A DNA stretch of 64,000 nt from Pantanalinema sp. GBBB05. GTDB taxonomy: Bacteria; Cyanobacteriota; Cyanobacteriia; Leptolyngbyales; Leptolyngbyaceae. The stretch covers positions 1-64,000 of the forward strand of contig VRZD01000019.1 in the NCBI GenBank assembly GCA_016743235.1, read 5' to 3'. Position numbers and translations under genes: made by a program. Positions 15,435-25,410 of this stretch are shown piece after piece (position 1 is the stretch's first letter; each line of letters starts with the position of its first letter). The notes under the pieces are model-generated. The model searched no databases and was not told the DNA's origin. It saw only the letters and a list, made by a program, of their open reading frames with translations.

Positions 15435-18400
15435 ATGCCTAAATTTACACTGGCTCGGTTTTTCGTCCTGGCTGCCCTGGTGATGGCATCTAATGTCGTG
15501 GGCTATGCCGTATCGGCTTCGTTATTTATGAGCCAGGAAGGAGCCGAAGCGATTCCAGTGTTTTATCTGGTACTTGGACTGTTATCGATGCCAGTCTCGA
15601 TCGGCTTTTCCAAAGTGATCGATCGGGTAGAACGAACGCAATTATTCCGTTATCTGTTACTCGGAGCGCTGATTTGGGTGGGTCTCCTATACAGTGTGAT
15701 GAATCTGGAGAATCTACCCACTTATTACAGCATTTACATCAGCACAAGTTTGATTGACTTACAAATTAATGTGCTGTTTTGGACTTTAGTTTCTGACTAT
15801 TTCACCACGCTGGAACTGGAGCGTCATACATCATTTCTAGCGATGGGGATGACCTCCGGGGGGTTAGTTGGAGGAGTTCTGGTCCGGCTACTGACTGAAC
15901 ATATGCCAACGCAGAATTTGCTGTTGGGCTTGCCAATGTTGTATGGAGTCATGATTGCTGTTCTGGGGCTGATTCGGCGATCGGATACCGCGATCGCTAC
16001 CTATCACACTAAAGATCCAGATCTTCAATGGGTCAGTAGCTTGAGAACGTTTCCGAAGCTCCTGTCTCGCTACCCAATTATTGTGCTGTTGGCAACCAGT
16101 ACTGCCTTATCTGTGCAGCTTTGGGGTATGAGTGAACTCCAATTTTTCACAATTTATTCGCAAGAGTTTGCAGAACAGGAGGATTTAACCGGATTTCTTG
16201 GCTTACTTAGCGCCGTATTTGGAGCGATGGAACTGGCTGTTACCTATTTTGTCACCCGACCCTTGATTCGGGAGTGGGGCATCAGCCGGATGAATTTGGT
16301 CTATCCCTTTACCACCTTAATCAGTTTCCTAGGGCTGACCTTTAACTTCCGCTTACCTACCGCGATCGTCGTTAATCTCAACTACGAAACGCTTTACAGT
16401 AGCATTGCTCAACCTGTCCAAAACTTAAATTACACCGCTATTCCCCATCGGTTTGCTGGTCGGGTTCGGGTGATTATTGATGGTCTGCTTTATCCCACCT
16501 GCCAGGCTGCGACAGGCGGTCTATTGTTGGCACAACAAACCTTTTTCAGCCCCTTTGAAATGGCAGTCAGCGGGGTTATCCTCAGTTTTGCCTTCTTGTT
16601 CGTTGGTTATCTCACCAGTAAAACGTACCTGCGATCGATGCTGGCCCGGTTACGCTCTGGCTCTCTGGATTTGGATGACATTCGGGATAATTTGGTGCAA
16701 GTCCCCGATTCCTACACAACAGAAGTCAGCGAATTACTGACCAGTGATGACCCAAGTGCTCAGATTTTGGGATTAGAATTAGCGGCTCGGTTAAAAAACC
16801 CCAGTCAGTTTTTGGCGGAAATCCAAACTTTGTTGTTACAGGCTAATGCGGAGGTGCAAGAAGCGGTAGTCCGGTTTTTGGCAACCGGAAATCATCCGGA
16901 TTTTTATCGCTACTTACAAGTGCAATTGGTATCAGAGAGTGAAGCCGTCCGCGAAACTGTCTTAGAAACCTTGATCGCCATGCACCGATCGCTGTCCACT
17001 ATCCAACTCTGCTTCTTTCTAGACGATCCCAGCCCTGGTGTCCAGGCACTAGCTTGTGTGGCCGCCTGGCAACATAGCCCAATGGAACCCTTGGTGCAAC
17101 AGTCTTATGAGCAGGCATGGCAGACGTTTCGGACTGGCTCTGAAATGATTGCTCGTCGGGCGCACCAAACGATGATCCGGGCAATTCGGCGAATTGGCGA
17201 TCGCCAGTTAATTCCATTGCTGAAAGAAGTGCTAGTGGGGGCGAGTGCTGTAGTCAAGCAAGCGGGATTGGAGACCTTAGCCACCCTGGCAACTCCGGAT
17301 GACCATGAACTAGAGATCCTGGCTATTAACGAATTAGAGCATGATGATCCCCAGGTGCGGGCAGCGGCGATCAATCTGCTCCGGGTGCTGCAAGCAGAAG
17401 ATGCTTTAGTCCTACTGGTGACCAGTTTGGAAGACCCAAGTTTAATTGTCCGACAGTCAGTCATTACTGCGATCGCGACTTATGGAGATGTGGCATTATC
17501 TTTGGTTCAAGGTTACTTGAGTGATGCTCGGCAAGAAGTGGTGGAAGCGGCGATCGCCGCGATCGGGCAAATTCGGACCCGTCGAGCTGAGGATCTGTTG
17601 CTACAGCATTTGCAACCGGACTATCGCCGCCTAGCCCGAACGTTACGCTGGCAGGAGCAGATTCCTAGCACTGCTTCCCATTGGCAACCCTTAGCCATTG
17701 CGCTGCAAGATGCCCACGATCGACTGCTCCGACGGGTTTTACTGGTACTATCAGCTTTGGGTCATGCTCAACTGTTGCAGGGTATGCACCAACGGCTGTA
17801 TTCCACCGATCAACGGCAGCGGTTAAATGCCGTGGAAACGCTGGCTTCTCTGGAACAGCGGCGATTTGTGCAACCAATGCTCCCGCTGTTGGAATCGATC
17901 GCCAGAGAGCCGTGGCAAGCTGAGCTATCTAAGGCTGCTCCAACTGAAGGGGGACTAACCCCTAATCAAGCTACGCTGTTGCTGGAAATTTTGGAGTGTG
18001 ACGATCGCTGGATTCGCATTGGGGCGATTATGACTCTAGCGGCTGAGCATTATCCCATCCCAGTGAAAGCGATTACTGATGACGATTTTTTGGTCAAAAC
18101 CGTTGCCCAAACGGCAGCTCAGTTTTCTCCATTCCAGACCAATCCGGAGGAATTGCTCTTGAGTCGGTTATTTTTCCTCAAGCAAGTTTCGATCTTGCAC
18201 AACTTACCGCTCGACGACTTACTACAAATCGATCGCACCTTGAAAGAACAAGATTTTCTGAAAGGTGAAGTGATTTTTAAGGAAGGCAGCTATGGCGAGG
18301 ACTTTTATCTGATTTACCGCGGCGAAGTTCAGATTCTCAAGCAGGTCAAGCCACGCCGTGCCCCTGGTGGGTCAAATCGCGATTATCGGCTCTTGAGTGC

Positions 18401-18632
18401 CTCACAACGTCAACTAGCACGGCTGCAACCGGGTGAATTCTTTGGTGATATGGAATTTTTTGATCAACTTCCTCGATCGAGTACCGCTGTTGCGGTAACG
18501 GATTGCACGTTGCTGGCATTAAGCAAAAGTGATTTTTATAATCTGATTACCCAACGTCCCGAAGTACCGCTGCAAATGTGTCGCGTATTGAGTCTGCGAG
18601 TGCGGGACGCCAACCGCCAGTTGGAAGATTAA
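15435..18632 (+). CDS. MFS/ADP-ATP-carrier-like membrane protein fused to HEAT repeats and a cyclic-nucleotide-binding domain
   Basis: 1065 aa. Residues 1-410 contain about ten to twelve membrane segments of MFS/NTT type (V-F-Y-L-V-L-G-L-L-S-M-P ... Y-F-V-T-R-P-L). Residues 430-870 are HEAT-like repeats (for example D-P-Q-V-R-A-A-A-I-N-L-L-R). Residues about 913-1060 form a cNMP-binding domain with G-E-V-I-F-K-E-G, Y-L-I-Y-R-G-E-V and the phosphate cassette G-E-F-F-G-D-M-E-F-F ... R-S-S-T. The protein may be a transporter or membrane sensor gated by cAMP or cGMP. It meets the histidine kinase gene tail to tail with a 4-nt overlap. An adenylate cyclase is encoded 7 kb away. Substrate unknown. 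Confidence 0.85.
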   Translation: MPKFTLARFFVLAALVMASNVVGYAVSASLFMSQEGAEAIPVFYLVLGLLSMPVSIGFSKVIDRVERTQLFRYLLLGALIWVGLLYSVMNLENLPTYYSIYISTSLIDLQINVLFWTLVSDYFTTLELERHTSFLAMGMTSGGLVGGVLVRLLTEHMPTQNLLLGLPMLYGVMIAVLGLIRRSDTAIATYHTKDPDLQWVSSLRTFPKLLSRYPIIVLLATSTALSVQLWGMSELQFFTIYSQEFAEQEDLTGFLGLLSAVFGAMELAVTYFVTRPLIREWGISRMNLVYPFTTLISFLGLTFNFRLPTAIVVNLNYETLYSSIAQPVQNLNYTAIPHRFAGRVRVIIDGLLYPTCQAATGGLLLAQQTFFSPFEMAVSGVILSFAFLFVGYLTSKTYLRSMLARLRSGSLDLDDIRDNLVQVPDSYTTEVSELLTSDDPSAQILGLELAARLKNPSQFLAEIQTLLLQANAEVQEAVVRFLATGNHPDFYRYLQVQLVSESEAVRETVLETLIAMHRSLSTIQLCFFLDDPSPGVQALACVAAWQHSPMEPLVQQSYEQAWQTFRTGSEMIARRAHQTMIRAIRRIGDRQLIPLLKEVLVGASAVVKQAGLETLATLATPDDHELEILAINELEHDDPQVRAAAINLLRVLQAEDALVLLVTSLEDPSLIVRQSVITAIATYGDVALSLVQGYLSDARQEVVEAAIAAIGQIRTRRAEDLLLQHLQPDYRRLARTLRWQEQIPSTASHWQPLAIALQDAHDRLLRRVLLVLSALGHAQLLQGMHQRLYSTDQRQRLNAVETLASLEQRRFVQPMLPLLESIAREPWQAELSKAAPTEGGLTPNQATLLLEILECDDRWIRIGAIMTLAAEHYPIPVKAITDDDFLVKTVAQTAAQFSPFQTNPEELLLSRLFFLKQVSILHNLPLDDLLQIDRTLKEQDFLKGEVIFKEGSYGEDFYLIYRGEVQILKQVKPRRAPGGSNRDYRLLSASQRQLARLQPGEFFGDMEFFDQLPRSSTAVAVTDCTLLALSKSDFYNLITQRPEVPLQMCRVLSLRVRDANRQLED

Positions 18633-21600
18633 TTTCTAGAATTTGCTGCAATCAAATGGCGAATACTGGCAACCAGTTGTTTGAGGGACACGGGCTTGGT
18701 GATATAGTCGTTTGCCCCTGCGGCTATACATTTCTCGCGATCGCCCGGCATGGCTAACGCTGTCAGAGCAATAATAGGAATTTTTGCTAACTTCGGCTCT
18801 GCCCGAATCCGGCGGATGGCTACCAAGCCATCCATTTCCGGCAGTTGAATGTCCATTAAAATCAAATCCAGATCGGTGGCGTGAGTAATCGTGAGCGCCT
18901 CTTCCCCATTGGTGGCGAACAGCAAGTGATATCCCTGACCACTAAGGTAACTGGAAATGGTCGCCACATTGGCAGAATTGTCCTCCACTAGCAAGATGCG
19001 GTGAGGTGAAGAGAGATTGTCCGAGCCGATTATTTCTGGGAGAGGATTGGCTAATTGGACAGCAGAACATTGTGTAGTCAAAGCATTGGATAGATGGTTT
19101 GGTTGAGCATCATGTAGATAAGGTAAACGGACGGTGAAACAACTGCCCTCACCCACCTGGCTGGTGACGGTAATGCTACCATGATGCAGTTCTATCAAGC
19201 GGTGGACTAAGGCGAGTCCTAATCCTGTACCGCTGTATTGGCGGTTTAGGCTACTGTCAATTTGAACAAAGGCTTGGAATAATTTATCCAAATGTTCTGG
19301 AGCAATACCAATGCCTGTATCGACGATCGAGAAGAGTAAGAATGTTTGATTGAGCTCAACTGCTGTAGTCACGAGTAATTGGGCATGCCCCCCATTTGGC
19401 GTAAATTTAACAGCATTGTTGAGTAAGTTAATTAATACTTGGCGCATTCGACGTTCATCGACTGAAATCTTCGGGAGTCCTGAAGGGATATCCGCACTTA
19501 GCTGAATTTGTTTCTGAGCGGCCTGTTGTCGCACAAAGGCTAAACTTGACTGGCATAGGTAATCAATGCCTACAGGCGCGAGTTGCAGTTCTAATTTGCC
19601 CGACTCAACTTTGGCTAAATCGAGAATGTCATTGATTAATTCCAGCAGATGTTGTCCACTACTTTCGATCGTTTTAATGGCTCGTCTCTGACGCTCGTTG
19701 AGGGTTCCAAAAATTTCGTCTTGTACTCCTTCTGCCATACCCAAAATCGCATTGAGCGGAGTCCGTAATTCATGGCTCATATTGGCAAGAAACTCATCTT
19801 TTAGTCGAGTTGCTCGTGCCAGTTCAGCATTGGATAAAATTAGTTGCTCGTTAGTTCGATGAATTTGCTCTTCAGCTTGTTTTTGGGCTGTAATATCCCG
19901 ACAAACACAAATTAATTCACCTCTTTCTGTGAGAGTTAGGGAGAGTCCCTCAATGAACGTTGTACCATTTTTACGGATAGCGATCGCTTCTCCCTGCCAG
20001 TGACGCTGTTCCCAAAGGACTGGAAAAACGTCTCGTTGAAATCGGTCTAATTCTTCAGCAGCATATAAGATTTGCCAATGTTGACCAATTAACTCTTCTG
20101 AATGTTGGTAGCCAAATAACTCCAGATGGGATTGATTTAGATAGGTGTAAGTATCTCCAGTTAAAATGGCAATGCCATCAATGGCGGCTTCGATCGCGGC
20201 AAGGTGTTGTTTTAAGGTTTCTTCAACTGCTTTGCGATCAGTAATGTCCTTAATAAAACAGTAATGACCATGAAATTGACCATCAGAAGTCAATGCCTTG
20301 ACCATGGTTACTTGTTTGTAAAACATCGAACCATCTTTCCGTAACCCGCGTGCCTCTGTTTCAAACCTGCCTGTTGCCAGCATAGTTTGGTATGCCGTTT
20401 CCATTAAGGAAATGTCATCGGGATATACAGTTTTTTGCCAATTGCTGCCTAATAGTTCTTCTGGTTCATACCCGCAAGGAAGTGAATAGGCGCGATTCAT
20501 GGACAAATATCGCCCCTGTTGATCAAGATAGGAAATCCCTTCCATCGCATTCTGCATGGCTTTATTAAGTGCCTGAACCTCCAACTCCATTTGTTTGCGA
20601 TCGCTAATATCCGCGAGATATCCCACAATCTCTACAGGATGACCTTGGGGATCACAGATTAGCCGCATTTCATCGCGTACCCAGTGATAATTACCATCTT
20701 GATGTAAGAAGCGATATTCATGAATGGCATGTTTTTGTGCCCATAAATCAGGTAAATCAGCTAGTAGCTTAGGGGCATCATCAGGATGCACATGATTAAC
20801 CCAAAAACAGGAGTCTTTCAGAAAAGTGAGTGGCTCATAGCCTAATAATGCCCGGACATTCTCACTGATAAATGTAGTGCCGTAATCACGAGAAGTTTCA
20901 CAGGTAAAAATTACGGCTGGGCTGGAAGCGAGTAAAAACTGTAAACGTTCTTTGAGCAGTTGAGCTTTTAGCTCTGCCCACTTTCGAGCCGTAATATCTG
21001 TACGAATTGCTAAATATTGCCAGGGCTTACCGTCCTGACCTAAAAAGGGCACGATCGTAGTATCTACCCAATAATAACTCCGATCTTTAGCTCGATTTTG
21101 AATCTCACCTCGCCAGGTTTTTCCGCTACTAATTGTTTGCCAAATCTCCGCAAAAAATTCTTTTGGATGATAGCTAGCATTCACTAGCTGATGGGTATTA
21201 CCGATCAATTCTTCACGGGAATATTTAGAAATTTCACAGAAGCAGTCATTGACATAAGTAATTACGCCTTCAGCATCTGTGATTGCTACAATAGCCGCTT
21301 GATCTAGGGCATATTTGAAATCAGATAATTCTTGTAAGGTACTACTTAGCTCGGCTTCTGCTTGCTTGCGATCGCTGACATCTTCAATTAAGTGGATCAT
21401 TGCCGAGGGGCGAGCAAAACTATCTAAAATTAATGCACTGGTGAAATTGACCCAGACCCGTTCTCCATGTTGAGAAACTAGCTGTTCTTCAAATGATAAA
21501 ATGGGTAATGTTTGCTCTAGCAATTGCTGAATTTGTTGAATGCGTTGCTGCTGCCGAGAAACAGCAAAAAAGTCTTGAATAAAACATTCTAATAACTCGG

Positions 21601-23086
21601 GTTTTGGATAACCGATAATTTCAGTCAAGCTAGAATTAACTCGGAGTAGCCGTCCTTCTAAATCTGATAGAGCAATGCCAATTGGACTTTGTTCAAAAAT
21701 ATGGCGGAACCGTTCTTCACTTTGCTGAAGTTCGATCGTGCGTTGAGTGACGCGTGTTTCTAGGTCCTGGTTAAGTTGTTGTAAAGCGGCTTCAATTTGG
21801 TGGTGTTCTGCTTCGCTACGCTTGCGATCGGTAATATCTCGCACAATTACTAACACTTCATTCGCACCACAAACCACAATGCGAACTTCTTCTGTTCTTA
21901 ATTCACCCTCAATCTCAATTTGCTGCTCATACAACTGAAGCTGACTGGTTTGTAAAGCTTGCTGAATATATCCCATTCGTCGTTCAGCGAGATCAAATGG
22001 TAATCCTTGCTCAAAGATGCCCTTGCCAATCACATCTCCTGAACCAAATACTTTGAATGTATCAGTAGAAAAAAAGTCTAGATAAATGCCCTCGCCCGAC
22101 ATACGCATAATCAAATCTGGGAGGGCACTGATTAAAGCTCGATGCTTAGCCTCACTATGCTTTAAAGCCTGTTCAGCCTGCTGGCGTTCCACTTCGCTGC
22201 GCTTGCGATCGGTAATGTCTCGGATGATCACTAAAACATCATTGTGATTTAGCGGACTGATACGGATCTCTTCATAAAGTACCTGACCCTCAACTTCAAT
22301 CTGCTGTTCATAGGTCTGGAGCGCTCCCGTCTCCAAGGCTTGCTCAGTATAGTGCAGTCGTTTAGCCGCTAATTCTGCTGACAGGACATCATGCACCGAG
22401 GGGTGGTTAAACAGTTCGGGTGGTAGCACTACATTCACCGAGCCGCCACTTAACATACCCTGATACGTTCCCTGCCGATCCATCTGGATTAGGAGGTCAG
22501 GGAGCGCTTGAATAATGGCTCGATTGGTGGCTTCACTTTGCTGTAGGGCTGCCTCTGCTCGTTGTCGTTCAGCTAACTCGGTATGGCGTTGCTTGGGCTG
22601 TGCCTCGGCTGGGAGAGCAGAAAGCGGATAAATAGGAGCCTCCTCCGCTCGTTCATTGGGATATAGGGCTTGCAGTAAAGTAGTCTGAGTCACGATACCA
22701 ACGAGTTCTCCCTGATCGCCGGTTACAATAACCTGGCTTAAGCGGTAGCGCTGCATTAAATTCTGGACTGTCCACCCAGGATCGTGCGGATGCACGAATG
22801 GGATTGCGCCTTGCATCATGACTTGGGCTGAGGTCTGACTTAAGTCCAATGTCAACACTTGGCTGCGGACAACATCGTGTTCAGTCACGATCCCGATCGG
22901 CAGGAGTAAGTTAGCCGAATCCGTGGTAGCTATGGCTGTAGATTGCTCTGCCACAATCACGATCGCGCTAACCGCATGACTCACCATCAATTGAGCGATT
23001 TCCAACATAGAGGTCTCTGGAGATCGATGAATTACCTGAGAGGTCATGATCTCTGAAACTTCTAGCATGAGGGCATTTGCAGGCAT
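18629..23086 (-). CDS. Hybrid histidine kinase: CBS pair, multiple PAS, HisKA/HATPase, receiver
   Basis: 1485 aa. Two CBS motifs (residues about 10-140: I-M-T-S-Q-V-I-H, G-I-V-T-E-H-D-V-V, G-I-V-T-Q-T-T-L-L) are followed by seven or so PAS/PAC modules, many ending in I-T-D-R-K. The kinase core has N-M-S-H-E-L-R-T with phospho-accepting His1105, the N-box L-I-N-L-L-N-N-A-V-K-F, and D-T-G-I-G-I / G-T-G-L-G-L. The receiver ends the protein (L-V-E-D-N-S, L-I-L-M-D-I-Q-L-P-E-M-D-G with Asp1412, K in I-T-K-P-V). No transmembrane segment is seen, so it senses cytoplasmic signals, perhaps adenine nucleotides through the CBS pair. The output partner is unknown. Confidence 0.93.
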   Translation of the reverse strand: MPANALMLEVSEIMTSQVIHRSPETSMLEIAQLMVSHAVSAIVIVAEQSTAIATTDSANLLLPIGIVTEHDVVRSQVLTLDLSQTSAQVMMQGAIPFVHPHDPGWTVQNLMQRYRLSQVIVTGDQGELVGIVTQTTLLQALYPNERAEEAPIYPLSALPAEAQPKQRHTELAERQRAEAALQQSEATNRAIIQALPDLLIQMDRQGTYQGMLSGGSVNVVLPPELFNHPSVHDVLSAELAAKRLHYTEQALETGALQTYEQQIEVEGQVLYEEIRISPLNHNDVLVIIRDITDRKRSEVERQQAEQALKHSEAKHRALISALPDLIMRMSGEGIYLDFFSTDTFKVFGSGDVIGKGIFEQGLPFDLAERRMGYIQQALQTSQLQLYEQQIEIEGELRTEEVRIVVCGANEVLVIVRDITDRKRSEAEHHQIEAALQQLNQDLETRVTQRTIELQQSEERFRHIFEQSPIGIALSDLEGRLLRVNSSLTEIIGYPKPELLECFIQDFFAVSRQQQRIQQIQQLLEQTLPILSFEEQLVSQHGERVWVNFTSALILDSFARPSAMIHLIEDVSDRKQAEAELSSTLQELSDFKYALDQAAIVAITDAEGVITYVNDCFCEISKYSREELIGNTHQLVNASYHPKEFFAEIWQTISSGKTWRGEIQNRAKDRSYYWVDTTIVPFLGQDGKPWQYLAIRTDITARKWAELKAQLLKERLQFLLASSPAVIFTCETSRDYGTTFISENVRALLGYEPLTFLKDSCFWVNHVHPDDAPKLLADLPDLWAQKHAIHEYRFLHQDGNYHWVRDEMRLICDPQGHPVEIVGYLADISDRKQMELEVQALNKAMQNAMEGISYLDQQGRYLSMNRAYSLPCGYEPEELLGSNWQKTVYPDDISLMETAYQTMLATGRFETEARGLRKDGSMFYKQVTMVKALTSDGQFHGHYCFIKDITDRKAVEETLKQHLAAIEAAIDGIAILTGDTYTYLNQSHLELFGYQHSEELIGQHWQILYAAEELDRFQRDVFPVLWEQRHWQGEAIAIRKNGTTFIEGLSLTLTERGELICVCRDITAQKQAEEQIHRTNEQLILSNAELARATRLKDEFLANMSHELRTPLNAILGMAEGVQDEIFGTLNERQRRAIKTIESSGQHLLELINDILDLAKVESGKLELQLAPVGIDYLCQSSLAFVRQQAAQKQIQLSADIPSGLPKISVDERRMRQVLINLLNNAVKFTPNGGHAQLLVTTAVELNQTFLLFSIVDTGIGIAPEHLDKLFQAFVQIDSSLNRQYSGTGLGLALVHRLIELHHGSITVTSQVGEGSCFTVRLPYLHDAQPNHLSNALTTQCSAVQLANPLPEIIGSDNLSSPHRILLVEDNSANVATISSYLSGQGYHLLFATNGEEALTITHATDLDLILMDIQLPEMDGLVAIRRIRAEPKLAKIPIIALTALAMPGDREKCIAAGANDYITKPVSLKQLVASIRHLIAANSRN

Positions 23087-23470
23087 AAATTACATGGCAT
23101 GGGTAAACAGCCACCACTCTGCTCTTAATATGCCCATCTCTAGCGAGCAGAATCGCCGGATCTTCTGATCAACTCGTGGGGGCGATCGCAGTTTTGAAAC
23201 CTTAAAAGTTATGTCTAAAAAATCGGTAGTGTACTGAGCCGTGAGTCAGCCTAATCGGTAAATGTTAGGAGCCGCCCCGGTGAGGCTGTGACATATCGTT
23301 ACCTCTTCACCGTCAGCCTCATGGTAATCCTGTTCTGGCAATTGTTGCTTTAGCCCATGGTATCGGTATGCTCCATAGAGCCACTATAGCTATTGAATGA
23401 TCACGATTCAGGGTGAGCTGTCCTGTAAATCTACTGAAATTACTGGCTCAAAACTCTGCGAGTCCTCTGG
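23087..23470. other. Intergenic region between divergent genes
   Basis: Holds a nested inverted repeat (about 23277-23322) in which GTGAGGCTG pairs with CAGCCTCAT, or alternatively CGGTGA pairs with TCACCG. No ORF. Promoters for both flanking genes should lie here; none is clear by eye. Confidence 0.5.
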
Positions 23471-24340
23471 ATGCCAATCCATATTCAACCTGCAGAAGAT
23501 AAAAGCAATATTTATTTGGTCAGGGTAAATGCAATCATGGCAGCAGCGAACTTGGGCTCTCAATCTATAGCGCATCAGCACCATCTCTATCGTCTCTGGA
23601 ATGGTCAAGGTTACTCTATGCTCCAGGATGCTTACTATGAGGATGCTTTAACTTGCTTTAATCGCGCGATCGCAATTGATCCTGATCAGGCAGAAAGCTG
23701 GCATGGGCGGGGAGAAGCATTAGCCAATCTAGGCTTTTATCGGGAGGCCTTTAGCTGTTTTAATACGGTGCTAGAGCTTGAGCCGAACTATAGTCAAGCC
23801 TGGGCACTGCGAGCCAGAATGTTGTTCTATTGCAATCATGCTGCTGCCGCCCTAGAAAGCTGTAATCAAGCTCTGACTCTCCAGCCTGGTGATGCGGAAA
23901 CTTGGATGATCCGAGGAGCCACGCTGCAACGGTTAGGTCACGCTGAGGAGGCGGATGCCAGCTATGAGAAAGCGTTACGTCTGCAACGCCAACCTAAGCT
24001 GACCCGCGCTATGAATCAGCCAATGCGGGGGATTCGCCAACTGATGCGTTGGGTTTCTGGTCAATCTCGCTCTCCAGCGATCGGTCAACAGCCAAGATGG
24101 AGATTGCCGCGTGATCGATCTCAGCAGGACCAGCCGTCCAATAGCTGGGAAACTACGATGACCTATTCTGCGGCATTAATCATATTATTGATGTTATTGC
24201 AGTTAATCCCGATCTTGCAACCTGAAAGTAATCTATTTGGGCTGATCCAAGTTCATGGGAATGCTACTTTATGGATTCAAAACAAAGCGGCTTGCCAGGC
24301 AAGCGGCAGGCATTGGCAACAAGGGATCTGCTGGGAATAA
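23471..24340 (+). CDS. TPR protein with C-terminal membrane anchor
   Basis: 289 aa (ATG 23471; an in-frame ATG at 23537 is an equally good start). Residues about 45-175 hold four TPR units (for example A-L-T-C-F-N-R-A-I-A-I-D-P-D, F-S-C-F-N-T-V-L-E-L-E-P, A-L-E-S-C-N-Q-A-L-T-L-Q-P). A basic linker follows, then a membrane segment near residues 230-250 (A-A-L-I-I-L-L-M-L-L-Q-L-I). Likely a membrane-tethered scaffold; partners unknown. It stands alone, with a hairpin 30 nt after its stop. Confidence 0.8.
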   Translation: MPIHIQPAEDKSNIYLVRVNAIMAAANLGSQSIAHQHHLYRLWNGQGYSMLQDAYYEDALTCFNRAIAIDPDQAESWHGRGEALANLGFYREAFSCFNTVLELEPNYSQAWALRARMLFYCNHAAAALESCNQALTLQPGDAETWMIRGATLQRLGHAEEADASYEKALRLQRQPKLTRAMNQPMRGIRQLMRWVSGQSRSPAIGQQPRWRLPRDRSQQDQPSNSWETTMTYSAALIILLMLLQLIPILQPESNLFGLIQVHGNATLWIQNKAACQASGRHWQQGICWE

Positions 24341-24370
24341 CTTCTAGAGCCACGCCTGTAGGCAGGAGGC

Positions 24371-24387
24371 ATGCCCAGCTTGGGCAT
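24371..24387 (+). terminator. Hairpin after the TPR gene
   Basis: ATGCCCA-GCT-TGGGCAT, 7-nt perfect arms, 30 nt past the stop. There is no T-run, so a terminator or RNA-stabilising role is uncertain. Confidence 0.35.
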
Positions 24388-24506
24388 CAAACAGGCTGCA
24401 ATGAGATAAGTTGGGTATGGTATCGTGGCATCGGTCAAACCATTAAGCTGGTCTGAGTCAGCGTCTTTATCTCCCCTATCTCCTCCCACTTTCCCTTCTC
24501 CTTCCT

Positions 24507-25265
24507 ATGGCAAAATCTACTCGTTTCCTTTCTCCCTGGTTGGATGTGTTGGCGATCGCGGCTTGGGGCGTCTTATTTCTGCAATATTGGCTGACGGGGA
24601 GATTGTATCTGTTGATCCATCCCAACTACATGGGGCTAACAGTAGTAGCCGGAGTTGGCTTGTTGGTGATTAGTGGTGTTCGGGCGATCACTTTATGGCG
24701 GCGATCACGGCGCTATCCGCCCAATATGCCTGCTGCCCAACATCTCACCTTGTTTCCGCCCGGTTGGAGTAGTGCCATTCTGTTAGCGACTGCCATTTTT
24801 GGTTTAGTGATCACACCGCGGGCATTTGCTAGCCAAACGGCAATTCAGCGTGGGGTCACAGACACAATGACGATGACGCGAGTAAAACCGCAAGCATTTC
24901 GAGCCTCTAATAAATCAGAAGACAAGTCGATTATTGATTGGGTCAGAACGTTAAGCTTGTACCCCGAACCAGATGCCTATATGGGGCAAAAAGCTAAAGT
25001 GCAGGGATTTGTGATTCATTCGCCCGACTTTCCAGAGCAATATTTATTGATTTCACGGTTTGTCATTACTTGTTGTGCGGCGGATGTGTATCCTGTGAGC
25101 CTGCCTGTGAAATTAACTCAAAATCGCAATGCCTATAAACCGGATACTTGGTTAGAAGTAGAAGGGCAAATGGTGACTGAAACGTTGGCGGGGAAACGGC
25201 AAATAGCGATCGCAGCAACGAGTCTGAAACCGATTCCAGAACCAAAGAATCCCTATGACTATTAA
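24507..25265 (+). CDS. TIGR03943-family (YcgQ-like) membrane protein
   Basis: 252 aa. Membrane segments near residues 10-27, 38-58 and 84-104, then a soluble domain with V-Q-G-F-V-I-H-S-P-D-F-P and I-T-C-C-A-A-D, the recognisable signature of TIGR03943/YcgQ proteins. These usually accompany a YcgR-type permease (DUF318) thought to handle metals or small solutes. No such permease is adjacent here, which is unusual. The ATG follows directly on a pyrimidine-rich tract (about 24462-24503) of the dispersed repeat family. Confidence 0.8.
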   Translation: MAKSTRFLSPWLDVLAIAAWGVLFLQYWLTGRLYLLIHPNYMGLTVVAGVGLLVISGVRAITLWRRSRRYPPNMPAAQHLTLFPPGWSSAILLATAIFGLVITPRAFASQTAIQRGVTDTMTMTRVKPQAFRASNKSEDKSIIDWVRTLSLYPEPDAYMGQKAKVQGFVIHSPDFPEQYLLISRFVITCCAADVYPVSLPVKLTQNRNAYKPDTWLEVEGQMVTETLAGKRQIAIAATSLKPIPEPKNPYDY

Positions 25266-25410
25266 CTAAGCTGGAACCCGATCGGTGACACTCAACGAAT
25301 ATTTACGCCATCTCAGTAATTTTTCTTGCTGGTATTTGAGCAGTCCCAGAGTAAATTAGTATAGCTGTGAAGTAGGATGCAACTAACCTGGCTCTAGTTG
25401 AGTTAAGGAG

